From contig QUJA01000008.1 of NCBI GenBank assembly GCA_003480425.1, forward strand, positions 39,760-103,759: DNA of 64,000 nucleotides, in the 5' to 3' direction. The notes beneath the pieces are model-generated. The model saw only the letters and a program-made list of their open reading frames with translations, was not told the DNA's origin and did not search any database. The translations under genes and the position numbers were made by a program. Source of the DNA: Firmicutes bacterium AM31-12AC. Lineage in GTDB: Bacteria > Bacillota > Clostridia > Lachnospirales > Lachnospiraceae. Shown piece by piece: positions 23,347 to 31,609 of the stretch. Within the stretch, counting starts at the first letter, position 1; each line of letters opens with the position of its first letter.

Positions 23347-24006
23347 TTAATGTATATGTTTATTTACATTTTCAACGATATTGCCATCTTTACTGCACCA
23401 CATCACCTTATTTGATAAAATATCAGCAGGAGCTATAACAGTTTCATCTGCATTTACTTCTTGTACCATTTGTATAAGCTCGGTAGGTTCGAAAATAGTA
23501 CTGTCAGGTATTAGAAGAAGTTCATGAACCGATGATGGTATAACATAATAGCCACATCCAAAAGAATCCCCAATACTAGCCCGTACTTTACTATCAGCAA
23601 AATATCCGGCACCATGTACTCCGTTTTTGTTCGTTAGCGTAAACATTTCAGGATAGTTAGAACGTATGAACAATCGTTTTCCAAACAAGTTTTCGACAGA
23701 CGATAAGGCAAAATGGTCCATATTAAAAATATTTACCATACTAAATAAAAGCGGAGTATATTGTCTCATTGATGTTAAAGCGTCTTCATATAATTGATTC
23801 TGTGTTATCCCACTTGATGATAGCATATCATTTGTTATTGTAATAGAAAGCAGTGCGTCTTCTAGCGGATTGAAAGCAACAACAAAATATCCAATCCAGT
23901 CACCAATATGAATTACAGGAGATTCTTCTATAATTGTAGGTTTATGTTCCAAATCACATAATCTAATTTGTAAATCATGCTTACACTTATCATAATTCAT
24001 CTTCAT
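23347..24006 (-). CDS. DUF5688-like protein, 219 aa
   Basis: The layout NPLEDALLSITITNDML, then ENLFGKRLF and GCGYYVIPSSVHELLL, fits DUF5688, a family spread in gut Firmicutes and their phages. It lacks the long N-terminal part of longer members. ATG after AAAGGGG. Molecular role unknown. Confidence 0.7.
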   Translation of the reverse strand: MKMNYDKCKHDLQIRLCDLEHKPTIIEESPVIHIGDWIGYFVVAFNPLEDALLSITITNDMLSSSGITQNQLYEDALTSMRQYTPLLFSMVNIFNMDHFALSSVENLFGKRLFIRSNYPEMFTLTNKNGVHGAGYFADSKVRASIGDSFGCGYYVIPSSVHELLLIPDSTIFEPTELIQMVQEVNADETVIAPADILSNKVMWCSKDGNIVENVNKHIH

Positions 24007-24051
24007 AAAACTGCCCCTTTCATGTTAAAATGCTAATGAATTGATTTCTGG

Positions 24052-24282
24052 CTATTTCTTTTCATAGCACACAGGTTTACGTGAATTTGTATTCACTGTC
24101 TGACTCAAACACTCGTTACAAGGTTCATCATCTTGTTGTATATCTGATGATTTACAAGACGAACAATAGTGTTCAAAATCAACCATTTTGTCTACAATAT
24201 CCATTTTAATTGCCCCCCTTCTATATATTAAGATACAAAATACAGCAACCATACATATACTGTACATAGCTATAATATCCAC
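24052..24282 (-). CDS. Cysteine-rich protein with optional N-terminal membrane helix, 76 aa
   Basis: The C-terminal 50 residues hold CSSC and CNEC, a zinc site. From the GTG at 24282 a hydrophobic helix (MYSICMVAVFCILIY) is added; from the ATG at 24204, which has AAGGGGGG 8 bases upstream, the protein is a free 50-residue zinc ribbon. Both starts are plausible; I favour the ATG. Confidence 0.6.
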   Translation of the reverse strand: MDIIAMYSICMVAVFCILIYRRGAIKMDIVDKMVDFEHYCSSCKSSDIQQDDEPCNECLSQTVNTNSRKPVCYEKK

Positions 24283-24303
24283 GAGAATTTAGTTCCTTTA
24301 ACC

Positions 24304-24345
24304 AAAAAAGAAATAAGACTCAGTGTTATTAACACCAAGCCTCTT
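24304..24345 (-). terminator. Terminator or attenuator between promoter copy 10 and the next gene
   Basis: A GGCTTGGTGTT / AACACTGAGTC hairpin followed by TTATTTCTTTTTT lies downstream of the promoter and upstream of the 76-residue gene, the reverse of the usual order. Confidence 0.6.
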
Positions 24346-24367
24346 TGAAATATAGTTTCATTATTTC

Positions 24368-24394
24368 TATAAAAGGAGGAGTTACTTTCGCGAC
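24368..24394 (-). promoter_or_regulatory. Recurrent promoter-like motif, copy 10
   Basis: CGCGA and TATAGA boxes at standard spacing, overlapping the end of the 167-residue gene. The transcript would meet a hairpin with a T run within about 60 bases. Confidence 0.65.
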
Positions 24395-24885
24395 ACTTGA
24401 AAATGATACATAGGTATCATCCATTTACCATCGACTTTCGTTGCTCCTGGATATAATCCTTTTCTACAATTATTTTGTATCGTAACTATAGATAATCCTA
24501 ATATTTGAGATAGCTCCACTGTAGAAACCATTTTGACCGGAACTTTTTTCGTACCATCTGACACCCTCTTTTGTGCTTCTACCGGTCTCTTTTTTAGATT
24601 TTTTATATATTCAGAAACATAATAGTTTGCCATATCATAAGGATTATTTGTATCAATAAGAGCATATCCTGACAATATATCTCCAGCTAGTATAGTGCTA
24701 CCTTTAGAAGCTGAATTGGCGTTACCCTCCAGTTCCTGTTGAAATATCTGTGCTTTAGTCATAGGTTGATAGCACGATAAATCAGCCTTACGCGAATCAA
24801 GTGGGTCTGGATAATTACACCCATATGGATTATTCCAACCGTATCGACAATAATTACATTTTTCAAATCTAGGTTTGCTACTCAT
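24382..24885 (-). CDS. Zinc-binding protein with C-terminal helix-turn-helix, 167 aa
   Basis: Start at the ATG at 24885 (GGAGGG upstream). N-terminal spaced cysteines (CNYC, GC, SC) suggest a zinc site; the last 45 residues (VSTVELSQILGLSIVTIQ, then WMIPMYHF) look like an excisionase-type winged helix. A DNA-binding regulator is likely; targets are unknown. Confidence 0.65.
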   Translation of the reverse strand: MSSKPRFEKCNYCRYGWNNPYGCNYPDPLDSRKADLSCYQPMTKAQIFQQELEGNANSASKGSTILAGDILSGYALIDTNNPYDMANYYVSEYIKNLKKRPVEAQKRVSDGTKKVPVKMVSTVELSQILGLSIVTIQNNCRKGLYPGATKVDGKWMIPMYHFQVSRK

Positions 24886-24901
24886 TACCAACCCTCCTGT
24901 T

Positions 24902-25126
24902 TTACAGATATACAATTATAGAATAAAGAAGCGTTATAACAAACATAACGAACGCTAGTATGTTTATAATGCCGTTAATGTATAAAAATATATTTTCACC
25001 CTTTGTAAACTTCTTGCAATAGAATCTTAATTTATTTGTCGTGTCAAGACTCTTTGTATATAGACTACCTAACTTATTAAGCGCAAACACGATAACAACT
25101 AAAAGCAATGTAATTTTAATAAGCAT
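24902..25126 (-). CDS. Small membrane protein, 74 aa
   Basis: Start at the ATG at 25126 after GGGGG. Two membrane helices (about 3-20 and 50-72) with a basic loop between. Overlaps the end of the next gene upstream. Unrecognised. Confidence 0.65.
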   Translation of the reverse strand: MLIKITLLLVVIVFALNKLGSLYTKSLDTTNKLRFYCKKFTKGENIFLYINGIINILAFVMFVITLLYSIIVYL

Positions 25127-25832
25127 CGTTACACCCCCACTCTCCAATTGGCTCACCTATAGTCCCCGCAGATTCATCGTCATCGGTCGGTTTGAAATAA
25201 GCACCATCAATCTGCGGATACATGAATTCAAACATAAGATAGTTTGCTGCGTCTACTAAATATTCTGTGTTTTTTGTCTTCTTATACTTCTCAATACACA
25301 ACTCGTGCATTGCTAATGCATCTACAAGTTTATCCCCAAAGTTGGTTCGTGCCGCTCCATACTTGTGAAAGCTAACTTCAACTCTATTTTTTCTAAGAGC
25401 ATCAAATCTATCTGAATACTCTTTTTTCATGTTTGATACCGCCATTTTATTACTCTCCTCTTTTACCTTTAAATATAACCAATCATCACCAGCTAGATAT
25501 ATGCCAAGTGCAAGAAGCTTTGCTTTATCAACACATCTTACACCATCAGATAACGTGTGTGATTTATCACACCGGTAATAGCCACCACAGTAAACCTTAT
25601 CTCGATTGTACATAACCGATTTGAACATCCCGTTAGTTATAGTAACCGCAGCCCACAAACCATTGTCTACCCTACTTATCTCGGCATAACCCAATACTAA
25701 TTCTGGATTTCCAAACTCATAATTCCAAACCACTGGAATTTTTTCTGGATAGTTTATGATAGTGGAATCGTTCAGTACAAAACTATTAAGACTAACCCGC
25801 CCATATATAAGCACTGGTCCTTCTAAAATCAT
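25116..25832 (-). CDS. Hypothetical phage protein, 238 aa
   Basis: Start at the ATG at 25832 after GGAGGG. The N-terminal half (INYPEKIPVVWNYEFGNP, then VTITNGMF) is beta-rich; the C-terminal half has NFGDKLVDALAMHE and YLVDAANYLMFEFMYP, a pattern I associate with an unnamed phage family. A long frame extension upstream runs through a terminator and is not used here. Confidence 0.65.
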   Translation of the reverse strand: MILEGPVLIYGRVSLNSFVLNDSTIINYPEKIPVVWNYEFGNPELVLGYAEISRVDNGLWAAVTITNGMFKSVMYNRDKVYCGGYYRCDKSHTLSDGVRCVDKAKLLALGIYLAGDDWLYLKVKEESNKMAVSNMKKEYSDRFDALRKNRVEVSFHKYGAARTNFGDKLVDALAMHELCIEKYKKTKNTEYLVDAANYLMFEFMYPQIDGAYFKPTDDDESAGTIGEPIGEWGCNDAY

Positions 25833-25904
25833 ATTGTCCCTCCTTCTGGTATTCACTGTACATACATTCTCAAATATCGTAAATAATGTGTGTACAATAA
25901 ATAT

Positions 25905-25948
25905 AAAAAGAAAAGACCAGATTAAGATTACTCCTAACCAGGTCTTTC
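25905..25948 (-). terminator. Intrinsic terminator
   Basis: AAGACCTGGTTAGGA pairs with TCTTAATCTGGTCTT and is followed by TTCTTTTTATATTT in the minus direction, after the 40-residue gene. Confidence 0.7.
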
Positions 25949-25954
25949 TCAAAA

Positions 25955-26077
25955 CTATTTGTGATTTTCGATTCGTACTTTACAGATATCTCCAACCATA
26001 GTTCCTAACGTTACGATGCCAGCGGCTATAACCCAACCAGGCACCTTAATTGTTTTGTCTCCTCTTTTAAATTCCAT
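25955..26077 (-). CDS. Small membrane protein, 40 aa
   Basis: Start at the ATG at 26077 after AAAGGAG, directly behind promoter copy 11. A basic N-terminus is followed by one glycine-containing helix (VPGWVIAAGIVTLGTMVG). Same general design as the other small single-helix proteins of the element. Function unknown. Confidence 0.7.
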   Translation of the reverse strand: MEFKRGDKTIKVPGWVIAAGIVTLGTMVGDICKVRIENHK

Positions 26078-26103
26078 AATGTTACTCCTTTCTTTAAATA
26101 GTT

Positions 26104-26130
26104 TCATAACAGCACTAGTTTTCTTCGCGA
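26104..26130 (-). promoter_or_regulatory. Recurrent promoter-like motif, copy 11
   Basis: CGCGA and TATGAA boxes at standard spacing, overlapping the stop of the RadC-like gene and lying 27 bases upstream of the 40-residue gene. Confidence 0.7.
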
Positions 26131-26594
26131 ATATAACTATTAGTACATACACTATAGCAATTTTCTTCTGCTACAATTACATGATCTAACAAATGTATTC
26201 CAACCAATGTGCCAGTTTCTTCTATTCTTTTAGTCGTAGCAATATCATTACTACTTGGCTCACTATCTCCACTAGGATGGTTGTGAATTAATATGATGTT
26301 AACAGCATTAGCTAACAAAGCTTTCTGATACACCTCTCTTGGCGATATAACAGACACGTCAACGCTTCCATGAGAGATTTCAACCACGGCAGTCAATCGA
26401 CAGCGCGTATCTAAGCATAGCATATAAATATACTCTTCACTTTCCTCATGAAGTTTCAAATACCCTTTAGCAAAACATACCACATCAGATGCATAACGAA
26501 ACTTATTTTTCATTTCCGGATAATTTGTAGTGGACTCCTTTACTAAAATTGCTTTACTATCTTTTAATTTTGTTTTATATCTATTAACTCTCAT
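26115..26594 (-). CDS. RadC-like JAB/MPN domain protein, 159 aa
   Basis: Start at the ATG at 26594. The C-terminal 110 residues show the JAMM motif: an upstream glutamate in VVEISHGSVDVS, then HNHPSGDSEPSS..D, then HVIV. This is the RadC family of metalloprotease-fold proteins, common on plasmids and phages; despite the name, no DNA repair role is established. It is shorter than chromosomal RadC, lacking the N-terminal helix-hairpin-helix part. Confidence 0.8.
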   Translation of the reverse strand: MRVNRYKTKLKDSKAILVKESTTNYPEMKNKFRYASDVVCFAKGYLKLHEESEEYIYMLCLDTRCRLTAVVEISHGSVDVSVISPREVYQKALLANAVNIILIHNHPSGDSEPSSNDIATTKRIEETGTLVGIHLLDHVIVAEENCYSVCTNSYIREEN

Positions 26595-26616
26595 GCTCAC
26601 ACCACCCTTTTCTAAT

Positions 26617-26724
26617 TTAAAGAGCTGCTCTTACACGCTCCCTATATTTTTCAGGAACATCTTCAATAGAAATAGTCCCTAGTCGAACTTGTATTGCTAA
26701 GAAGTTAATTATTCCTCTACTCAT
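26617..26724 (-). CDS. Tiny CD1375/XkdX-like protein, 35 aa
   Basis: MSRGIINFLAIQVRLG, then I.IEDVPEKYRERV, resembles the very short phage proteins of the CD1375 or XkdX type that sit behind tail genes. The ATG at 26724 overlaps the stop of the upstream gene. Its place right after the tail-type and DGR genes fits. Function unknown. Confidence 0.55.
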   Translation of the reverse strand: MSRGIINFLAIQVRLGTISIEDVPEKYRERVRAAL

Positions 26725-27025
26725 ATGTTACCCCCATTAAATCTAACACTGCCGCTTCAAGAGCCTGAATACGCTCAAGCTCTGATATCGCATCTTTTTT
26801 GTTAGGCACATATGTTAGATACTTCTCTGGATTCTCTTTAACCATATCTTCACTAATCTCGGTGTTACATACGTTGAACTCGTTACATTTGCAAACATAC
26901 ATAGTATCACCATCGTCCGTAATCTCTTCATGGTCAAAGACACGAATAAATACATCAACGGTGCCATTAGCTAGTTTGCAATAACTGTATGGTTCTGGTT
27001 TCGTTGTGAAACTTGCATCGATCAT
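26717..27025 (-). CDS. Tail-module accessory protein, 102 aa
   Basis: The N-terminal part is beta-rich and acidic (DVFIRVFDHEEITDDGDT); the last 27 residues form a helix (ISELERIQALEAAVLDLM) like small coiled-coil proteins that follow tail-fibre genes. Starts 59 bases inside the 3' end of the RT gene, after AAGGTGG. Probably a tail or chaperone component; inference from position. Confidence 0.6.
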   Translation of the reverse strand: MIDASFTTKPEPYSYCKLANGTVDVFIRVFDHEEITDDGDTMYVCKCNEFNVCNTEISEDMVKENPEKYLTYVPNKKDAISELERIQALEAAVLDLMGVTYE

Positions 27026-28184
27026 AATATCTCACCACCTTTTTCGCTCTGGCTACAAACGAATCTACATGAAATCGCTGTTTAAATAAATATAAATTAC
27101 TATGCGTAAGATAACTATTATAAGATAAAATACGTCTTGATATATGTAATGATAGAATTTCTCTTCTTCGATTACACTTTAAGAATAATCGGAATATCTT
27201 ATTATAAACTCGTTTTCGAACAATCGTGTTTTTAACGGAAATCACATAACCCATCATATCAATTGGATTATTAGCCGTTCTCTTTATAACTGAGTCTTCT
27301 TTTAATTGTAAGTCATATTTTATTAAACACCTTTTTAAATCTGCTATAGCTCGATTTAATAGCTTTATACTACTACTAAACATTATGATGTCGTCCAAAT
27401 AAAATAGTATACGAGCAACATGATTGACACGAATTACTTTACCGTACTTTTTTATACGTACACTATACGATTCTTCTGTCATATAATGGTATATGTATGA
27501 TAAATAATAATTAGCCAAAAACTGTGACAAATATGATCCAATGCATAATCCGTTTTTATAAGTATCGAGTATAGTATCTATTATATACAATATGTCTAAG
27601 TCTTTAACATCTCTATGTATTAGGCGCTTCAACTTACGTTTATTTACGCTCGGATAATATTTTCGAATATCGCATTTATAATAATATTTTGTTTTAGCAG
27701 GTTCTTTTCGTATCCACCGTTCTATAGCACGTTTACCATATACTTGCCCACGATTAGGTATAGAAGCACATTGATAAAAACCGATTTTAGCCATAAACAT
27801 AGTCCGACATGCATTTACAACAATATAGTCATAGATTTGTTGTTTTATAGAACTTATACCAATTTCCCTGATTTTCATAGATGTTGAATCATATTTCATT
27901 GTATACTTAATAGGTTCTACTTCTATATCGTGGTTTTTAATTTCGTCATACAATATTTGTGCTATTTTAGTAATAGTATCAGCAAATACATACCTAGTTT
28001 CTTTATATCGAGCCATCTTTCTACAATATGCTATAACTTCATGTATATCGTCTCCTTCTTCAGTCATATATGAAGCAAGAAAGTAAGCTACATCTTTTCG
28101 TCTCCATTTTCGTTTTAGACAATCATATATAGCTTCCTCTACCTTGCTCGTTGTTAATACGTAATCTTTCAGATATCTTTTCAT
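26967..28184 (-). CDS. DGR reverse transcriptase, 405 aa
   Basis: RT motifs in order: SIPNRGQVYGKRAI (about 141-154), KCDIRKYYPS (170-179), GLCIGSYLSQFLANYYLS (212-229), catalytic FYLDD (261-265) and MMGYVI (310-315). The IGxxxSQ block in place of the QG of retroviral and group II RTs is typical of diversity-generating retroelements. The enzyme copies the template RNA with errors at adenines. The ATG at 28184 has no strong ribosome binding site. The 3' end overlaps the next gene. No avd gene stands beside it. Confidence 0.93.
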   Translation of the reverse strand: MKRYLKDYVLTTSKVEEAIYDCLKRKWRRKDVAYFLASYMTEEGDDIHEVIAYCRKMARYKETRYVFADTITKIAQILYDEIKNHDIEVEPIKYTMKYDSTSMKIREIGISSIKQQIYDYIVVNACRTMFMAKIGFYQCASIPNRGQVYGKRAIERWIRKEPAKTKYYYKCDIRKYYPSVNKRKLKRLIHRDVKDLDILYIIDTILDTYKNGLCIGSYLSQFLANYYLSYIYHYMTEESYSVRIKKYGKVIRVNHVARILFYLDDIIMFSSSIKLLNRAIADLKRCLIKYDLQLKEDSVIKRTANNPIDMMGYVISVKNTIVRKRVYNKIFRLFLKCNRRREILSLHISRRILSYNSYLTHSNLYLFKQRFHVDSFVARAKKVVRYYDRCKFHNETRTIQLLQTS

Positions 28185-28325
28185 CAATTTCTGTCTTTCT
28201 GTTGTATACCAGCTTTCGAGACCGTGCCTACTTGCCGGTTTTTAGTTACAATATTATAGAGTAGTTTAATGTACTACTGTCCTTCTTAGGTACGAAACAC
28301 ACTCATAAAACTTTTTTCAGAAAAG

Positions 28326-28429
28326 AGGCGAGAAAGGATATTCCACCTGGTATTAGACAGGCCATTGTTCGCATTCAAGTAGGACAAGCCACTGATAGCA
28401 CCATTCCTGAGATTACCAAAGAATAGCCA
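28326..28429 (-). repeat. DGR template repeat (TR)
   Basis: 104 bases aligned without gaps to 28522-28625. In the sense (minus) direction the TR holds 22 adenines, many in AAT or AAC codons; 18 of these differ in the variable copy. Apart from one change at 28425, at the 5' edge, no other base differs. Translated in the frame of the target gene it reads GNLRNGAISGLSYLNANN and so on, the usual asparagine-rich template. It lies between target gene and RT, as in known DGRs. Confidence 0.95.
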
Positions 28430-28470
28430 AACACACCGAGTGTGAAGCCTATTTTTAAAAAAAATTAGTT

Positions 28471-28485
28471 AGGGGACAAGCCCCT
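28471..28485 (-). repeat. Short hairpin just after the target gene (possible DGR recognition hairpin or terminator)
   Basis: AGGGG cttgt CCCCT in the minus direction, 15 bases after the stop of the variable gene and followed by AACTAATTTTTTTT. DGRs such as that of phage BPP-1 need a hairpin just after the variable repeat for efficient retargeting; the T run also permits a terminator reading. Confidence 0.6.
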
Positions 28486-28499
28486 CTTGTTTACACAAT

Positions 28500-30947
28500 T
28501 CACCCCACTGCATTTATAGACAGGCGAGAAAGGACATACCACCCGGCATCAGACAGGCCATAGTCCGCAACCAAGCAGGACAAGCCACCGACAGCACCAC
28601 ACCAGAGACCACCAAAGAAACGCCATTCTCGTTGTCCACTGGTTGCAGCATCGGCATATACAGCATCTGCGAAACCGGTATTTGAACCTGAATTTGTAAG
28701 TCCCGATTTAGTTGGAATTATAGCGCCATTAACGAGGTCTAAAAACATAGCTGTTACATAATTCCAACTGTTAGTTTTAGAAACGGTTATCGACTCTGAT
28801 AATTTGGCGTATGTTTTTCGTACAGTTTCAATAGTAGATGATAATTTGGTAGCGTCATCTGTTACATATACGTCTCTTGAAATACCACTACCATCAGCAA
28901 TATCTAATATGACATTGCTTCCGATTTCGTAACCGCCGACCATCATCTCTATACCTTGAAACACAATAGGATACTTACCATTAGTAAGCTCCGATTTAGT
29001 AAAACATGGACAGCCGGTTCGACCCTTAACATTATCCGAAAAACCACTACGATAATGGAATGTTGATATCCAAGTAGTCAGTGTCGAGTTAAAGATAGCA
29101 TCGACAATAACAGCTGTGTTATTATCATCCACTTTTTCTTTACCTAAGACAGTCACACATTCTGCCAAATTATGACATTTCCATATATTTCTATCTGGTG
29201 CAGAACTAGCATTTTCGTTATCCCCGATACTCACGGAGCACCCAATATCGTAAGTGTTTGCTTGTGAGTTAGTAAGAATAATACGATCAGTGTTATCTAA
29301 TGCAACTAGATTTTTATGCTGTGCTGACCAGTTAGTAACACCAGCCATAACGGATTGTGAGTTAATCGTACCGAACATTAGCCAGAACGTTGTTATAATA
29401 TACTTGTAATCGCACATGAGACCACCCGTATATCGCTTACCTTTCTTTTTGAATTCTGAAATGTTGTTACTATATGATAAATAACGACCACTAGTACCAC
29501 CGCCAGATAAGTATCGTGCAGGAGCTAATCCTTTAGACGAATATAAAATACCATCCAGTAACCCACATACATATTTTCCATATACAGCAAATCCCTGATC
29601 TCTACCATCAGGAGTCATACACTCTTTTGCTAGAGTATAATCTTCCTTTGGTAAAGCAGTTCGTGAATAATACCAATATCCGTCTTCTATCCATGATTTT
29701 TCATAATATGACATACCAAGAACAAATACATCGTTCTTGCCAGTATCATTAAAGCCACTGTCACCAGCAATTGCATCTATTAAACGTATACCGTCATCCG
29801 TAACGTGAGCATTACAATCATACGTACGGAATAACGGAATATTCTCGTAGTCATTCTGTGCATGTTCAACAGCCGTAGATGGTATACAAATAAGAGTTTC
29901 ATTGTCATCAAGCTTTTCACCACTAGAAGTCTGTGATGTCTCCCATAACGGGAACTTAATAGTATATACTCGCTTGTTTCGCTGCATGGCAAACGACGCA
30001 ACGATATTAGACGTTAAATCGCCCTTCTCGCCGCGCGGACCAACTTCTCCTTTATCAATTAATCCCATACTAGTACACACAACAGATGTTGATGATGGGA
30101 TTTTAGTTACCTTAGCTACAATATAACTGTATCCTGTTTTCGTTGTATTAGTTACTCGTAATAAAACAGTATCACCTATTTTTACGCCATCTGAACTATT
30201 TACAGTCCATGTACCAGAATACGAATTACTTGAATATTTTTCAATATCACCTTGTGTATACGATAAAGAAGTTATCAGTGTACATAATCCATAACCTGTA
30301 TCGCCCTTCTCGCCGCGCGGACCAGTAATATCAATAGGTTCTGGATTCGGAAGACCCTGATCGTTTGTCCAACTAACAATGCCATCTTCAGATACATGAG
30401 GTACGTATGTGGCAGTGGATGCTAAGCGTGACAGAATTTGAGTTACTAAATCTGGGTAAATGTAAATAGTATTTTGATTTGTGGACATACCGTCTGACAC
30501 GCTACATTCAGTATTTAGCTCTGTATTCCAGCAATTCTCAGTATTACCTTGCGTCCCTGTTCGTTTGGCACACACCAAGAAACGAATATTGCCCGGTACC
30601 TCAGCAATATGTCCGCCAATAGTCCATGTAAAATTAATCATATTTTCATCAATCGGACTTACTTTCGCATCATCAATGTAATAACTACCTAATTCGTTGT
30701 CACCACGCATATAGTTAATAAACATCTTAAATTTAAGTAAATCCAATCCATCCCAATATCTCGGACAATCAAACGTTATACTCTCAACATCGCAATCATA
30801 TTGCACGGCAATTCTTTTCAAACTACTCGGTACCGTAATACGTCTACTTGAATCAATAACAACATGCGATTCCTCTTCTGGCGATATCGGATATAAAGTT
30901 TCGTCACCTAAATCAAGGGATTCTAAAAGTTGTTCGGCTCTCCCCAT
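28500..30947 (-). CDS. DGR variable protein: phage tail adhesin/receptor-binding protein, 815 aa
   Basis: Residues about 35-155 (RITVPSSLKRIAVQYD, then PRYWDGLDL) look like the N-terminal domain of Firmicute phage baseplate or tail proteins. Two collagen-like linkers (GPRGEKGDTG near 209 and GPRGEKGD near 303) follow. The C-terminal part ends in the variable repeat (WRFFGG...GWYVLSRL), consistent with a C-type-lectin-like display domain with surface-exposed variable residues. The product probably sits at the phage tail tip and binds host surface targets. It is complete, with an ATG behind GGGAGG. Confidence 0.88.
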   Translation of the reverse strand: MGRAEQLLESLDLGDETLYPISPEEESHVVIDSSRRITVPSSLKRIAVQYDCDVESITFDCPRYWDGLDLLKFKMFINYMRGDNELGSYYIDDAKVSPIDENMINFTWTIGGHIAEVPGNIRFLVCAKRTGTQGNTENCWNTELNTECSVSDGMSTNQNTIYIYPDLVTQILSRLASTATYVPHVSEDGIVSWTNDQGLPNPEPIDITGPRGEKGDTGYGLCTLITSLSYTQGDIEKYSSNSYSGTWTVNSSDGVKIGDTVLLRVTNTTKTGYSYIVAKVTKIPSSTSVVCTSMGLIDKGEVGPRGEKGDLTSNIVASFAMQRNKRVYTIKFPLWETSQTSSGEKLDDNETLICIPSTAVEHAQNDYENIPLFRTYDCNAHVTDDGIRLIDAIAGDSGFNDTGKNDVFVLGMSYYEKSWIEDGYWYYSRTALPKEDYTLAKECMTPDGRDQGFAVYGKYVCGLLDGILYSSKGLAPARYLSGGGTSGRYLSYSNNISEFKKKGKRYTGGLMCDYKYIITTFWLMFGTINSQSVMAGVTNWSAQHKNLVALDNTDRIILTNSQANTYDIGCSVSIGDNENASSAPDRNIWKCHNLAECVTVLGKEKVDDNNTAVIVDAIFNSTLTTWISTFHYRSGFSDNVKGRTGCPCFTKSELTNGKYPIVFQGIEMMVGGYEIGSNVILDIADGSGISRDVYVTDDATKLSSTIETVRKTYAKLSESITVSKTNSWNYVTAMFLDLVNGAIIPTKSGLTNSGSNTGFADAVYADAATSGQREWRFFGGLWCGAVGGLSCLVADYGLSDAGWYVLSRLSINAVG
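28522..28625 (-). repeat. DGR variable repeat (VR)
   Basis: The 3' end of the 815-codon gene, residues 775-809. It differs from the template only at template-adenine positions (12 A-to-G and 6 A-to-T on the sense strand) plus one edge base. The last 13 bases toward the stop codon (AGGCGAGAAAGGA on the + strand) are identical in both copies, as expected for the initiation site of mutagenic homing. Confidence 0.95.
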
Positions 30948-30959
30948 AGTTATTCCCTC

Positions 30960-31262
30960 CTATAAATTAATAAGTATAGGTTGTGTACAGTGCTCTCTAT
31001 CAGCACTACGCCCTATAACACGCATACGAAAATATGTGCTATCCATAACCTCTGACGGTATAACGCAGGTATTACCATTTCTGAGCACACATGGTGTTAG
31101 TTCTATATCACCTCTTGTAAATTTCAAAACTTTCACCACTGTATCCCATTCACTAGAAAAATTAAAAAACAATCTAACTGTATCGCCGGTGACAACATTG
31201 TCACTATTAGTACGGTCCAGTTTAATGTAAGGTCCGTCTACATTAAATATCATTTCTTTCAT
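30960..31262 (-). CDS. Small tail/baseplate-type protein, 100 aa
   Basis: Beta-rich soluble protein (IFNVDGPYIKLDRT, then VRLFFNFSSEWDT, then YFRMRVIG) with the look of a small baseplate or adhesin-anchoring domain. It stands directly upstream of the variable protein with a 12-base gap and probably belongs to the same assembly. AGAGGAA precedes the ATG. Confidence 0.65.
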   Translation of the reverse strand: MKEMIFNVDGPYIKLDRTNSDNVVTGDTVRLFFNFSSEWDTVVKVLKFTRGDIELTPCVLRNGNTCVIPSEVMDSTYFRMRVIGRSADREHCTQPILINL

Positions 31263-31470
31263 TATGATTTTCCTCTTTCCGATTAGTCTGGCTTTTTATA
31301 TCAACTCGTTCACCAGTTGTACGCCATTCATAAATACGACCATTGCCTGACGATGAAGTATACGCAAAAGTACATATATACTTTAATCCAGTACGTTCGT
31401 CTACATAAATATCACCTACAGCTCCTTCAATGTGTCCTCCAGGTACACCATGTCCTTTAATTTCTGCCAT
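31243..31470 (-). CDS. Small glycine-rich tail-type protein, 75 aa
   Basis: GVPGGHIEGAVGDIYVDERT, then KYICTFAY and YEWRTTGE, is a pattern found in phage tail proteins between collagen-like and C-terminal domains. The C-terminus is polar (NRKEENHNERND). Overlaps the next gene by 20 bases; ATG after AAAGGAG. Confidence 0.65.
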   Translation of the reverse strand: MAEIKGHGVPGGHIEGAVGDIYVDERTGLKYICTFAYTSSSGNGRIYEWRTTGERVDIKSQTNRKEENHNERNDI

Positions 31471-31474
31471 TATA

Positions 31475-31609
31475 TTAATCTCCTTTAAACGTAATTATTT
31501 TTTTGATAGCCTCGTCCCATATATCACTATTGCTACCTCTCATGTCAGTCACCCACAAATACAATTCGACCGATTTCCCGTGCGGAATTAATGGATATAT
31601 TCCCAGTCT
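31475..31609 (-). pseudogene. Start-less small frame between the tail and Tad2 genes
   Basis: An open frame of 44 codons (IPHGKSVELYLWVTD, then DIWDEAIKKIITFKGD) ends in the ribosome binding site of the next gene, as real genes here do, but offers only weak starts (a GTG or a late ATG). Possibly a damaged tail-accessory gene. Confidence 0.35.
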
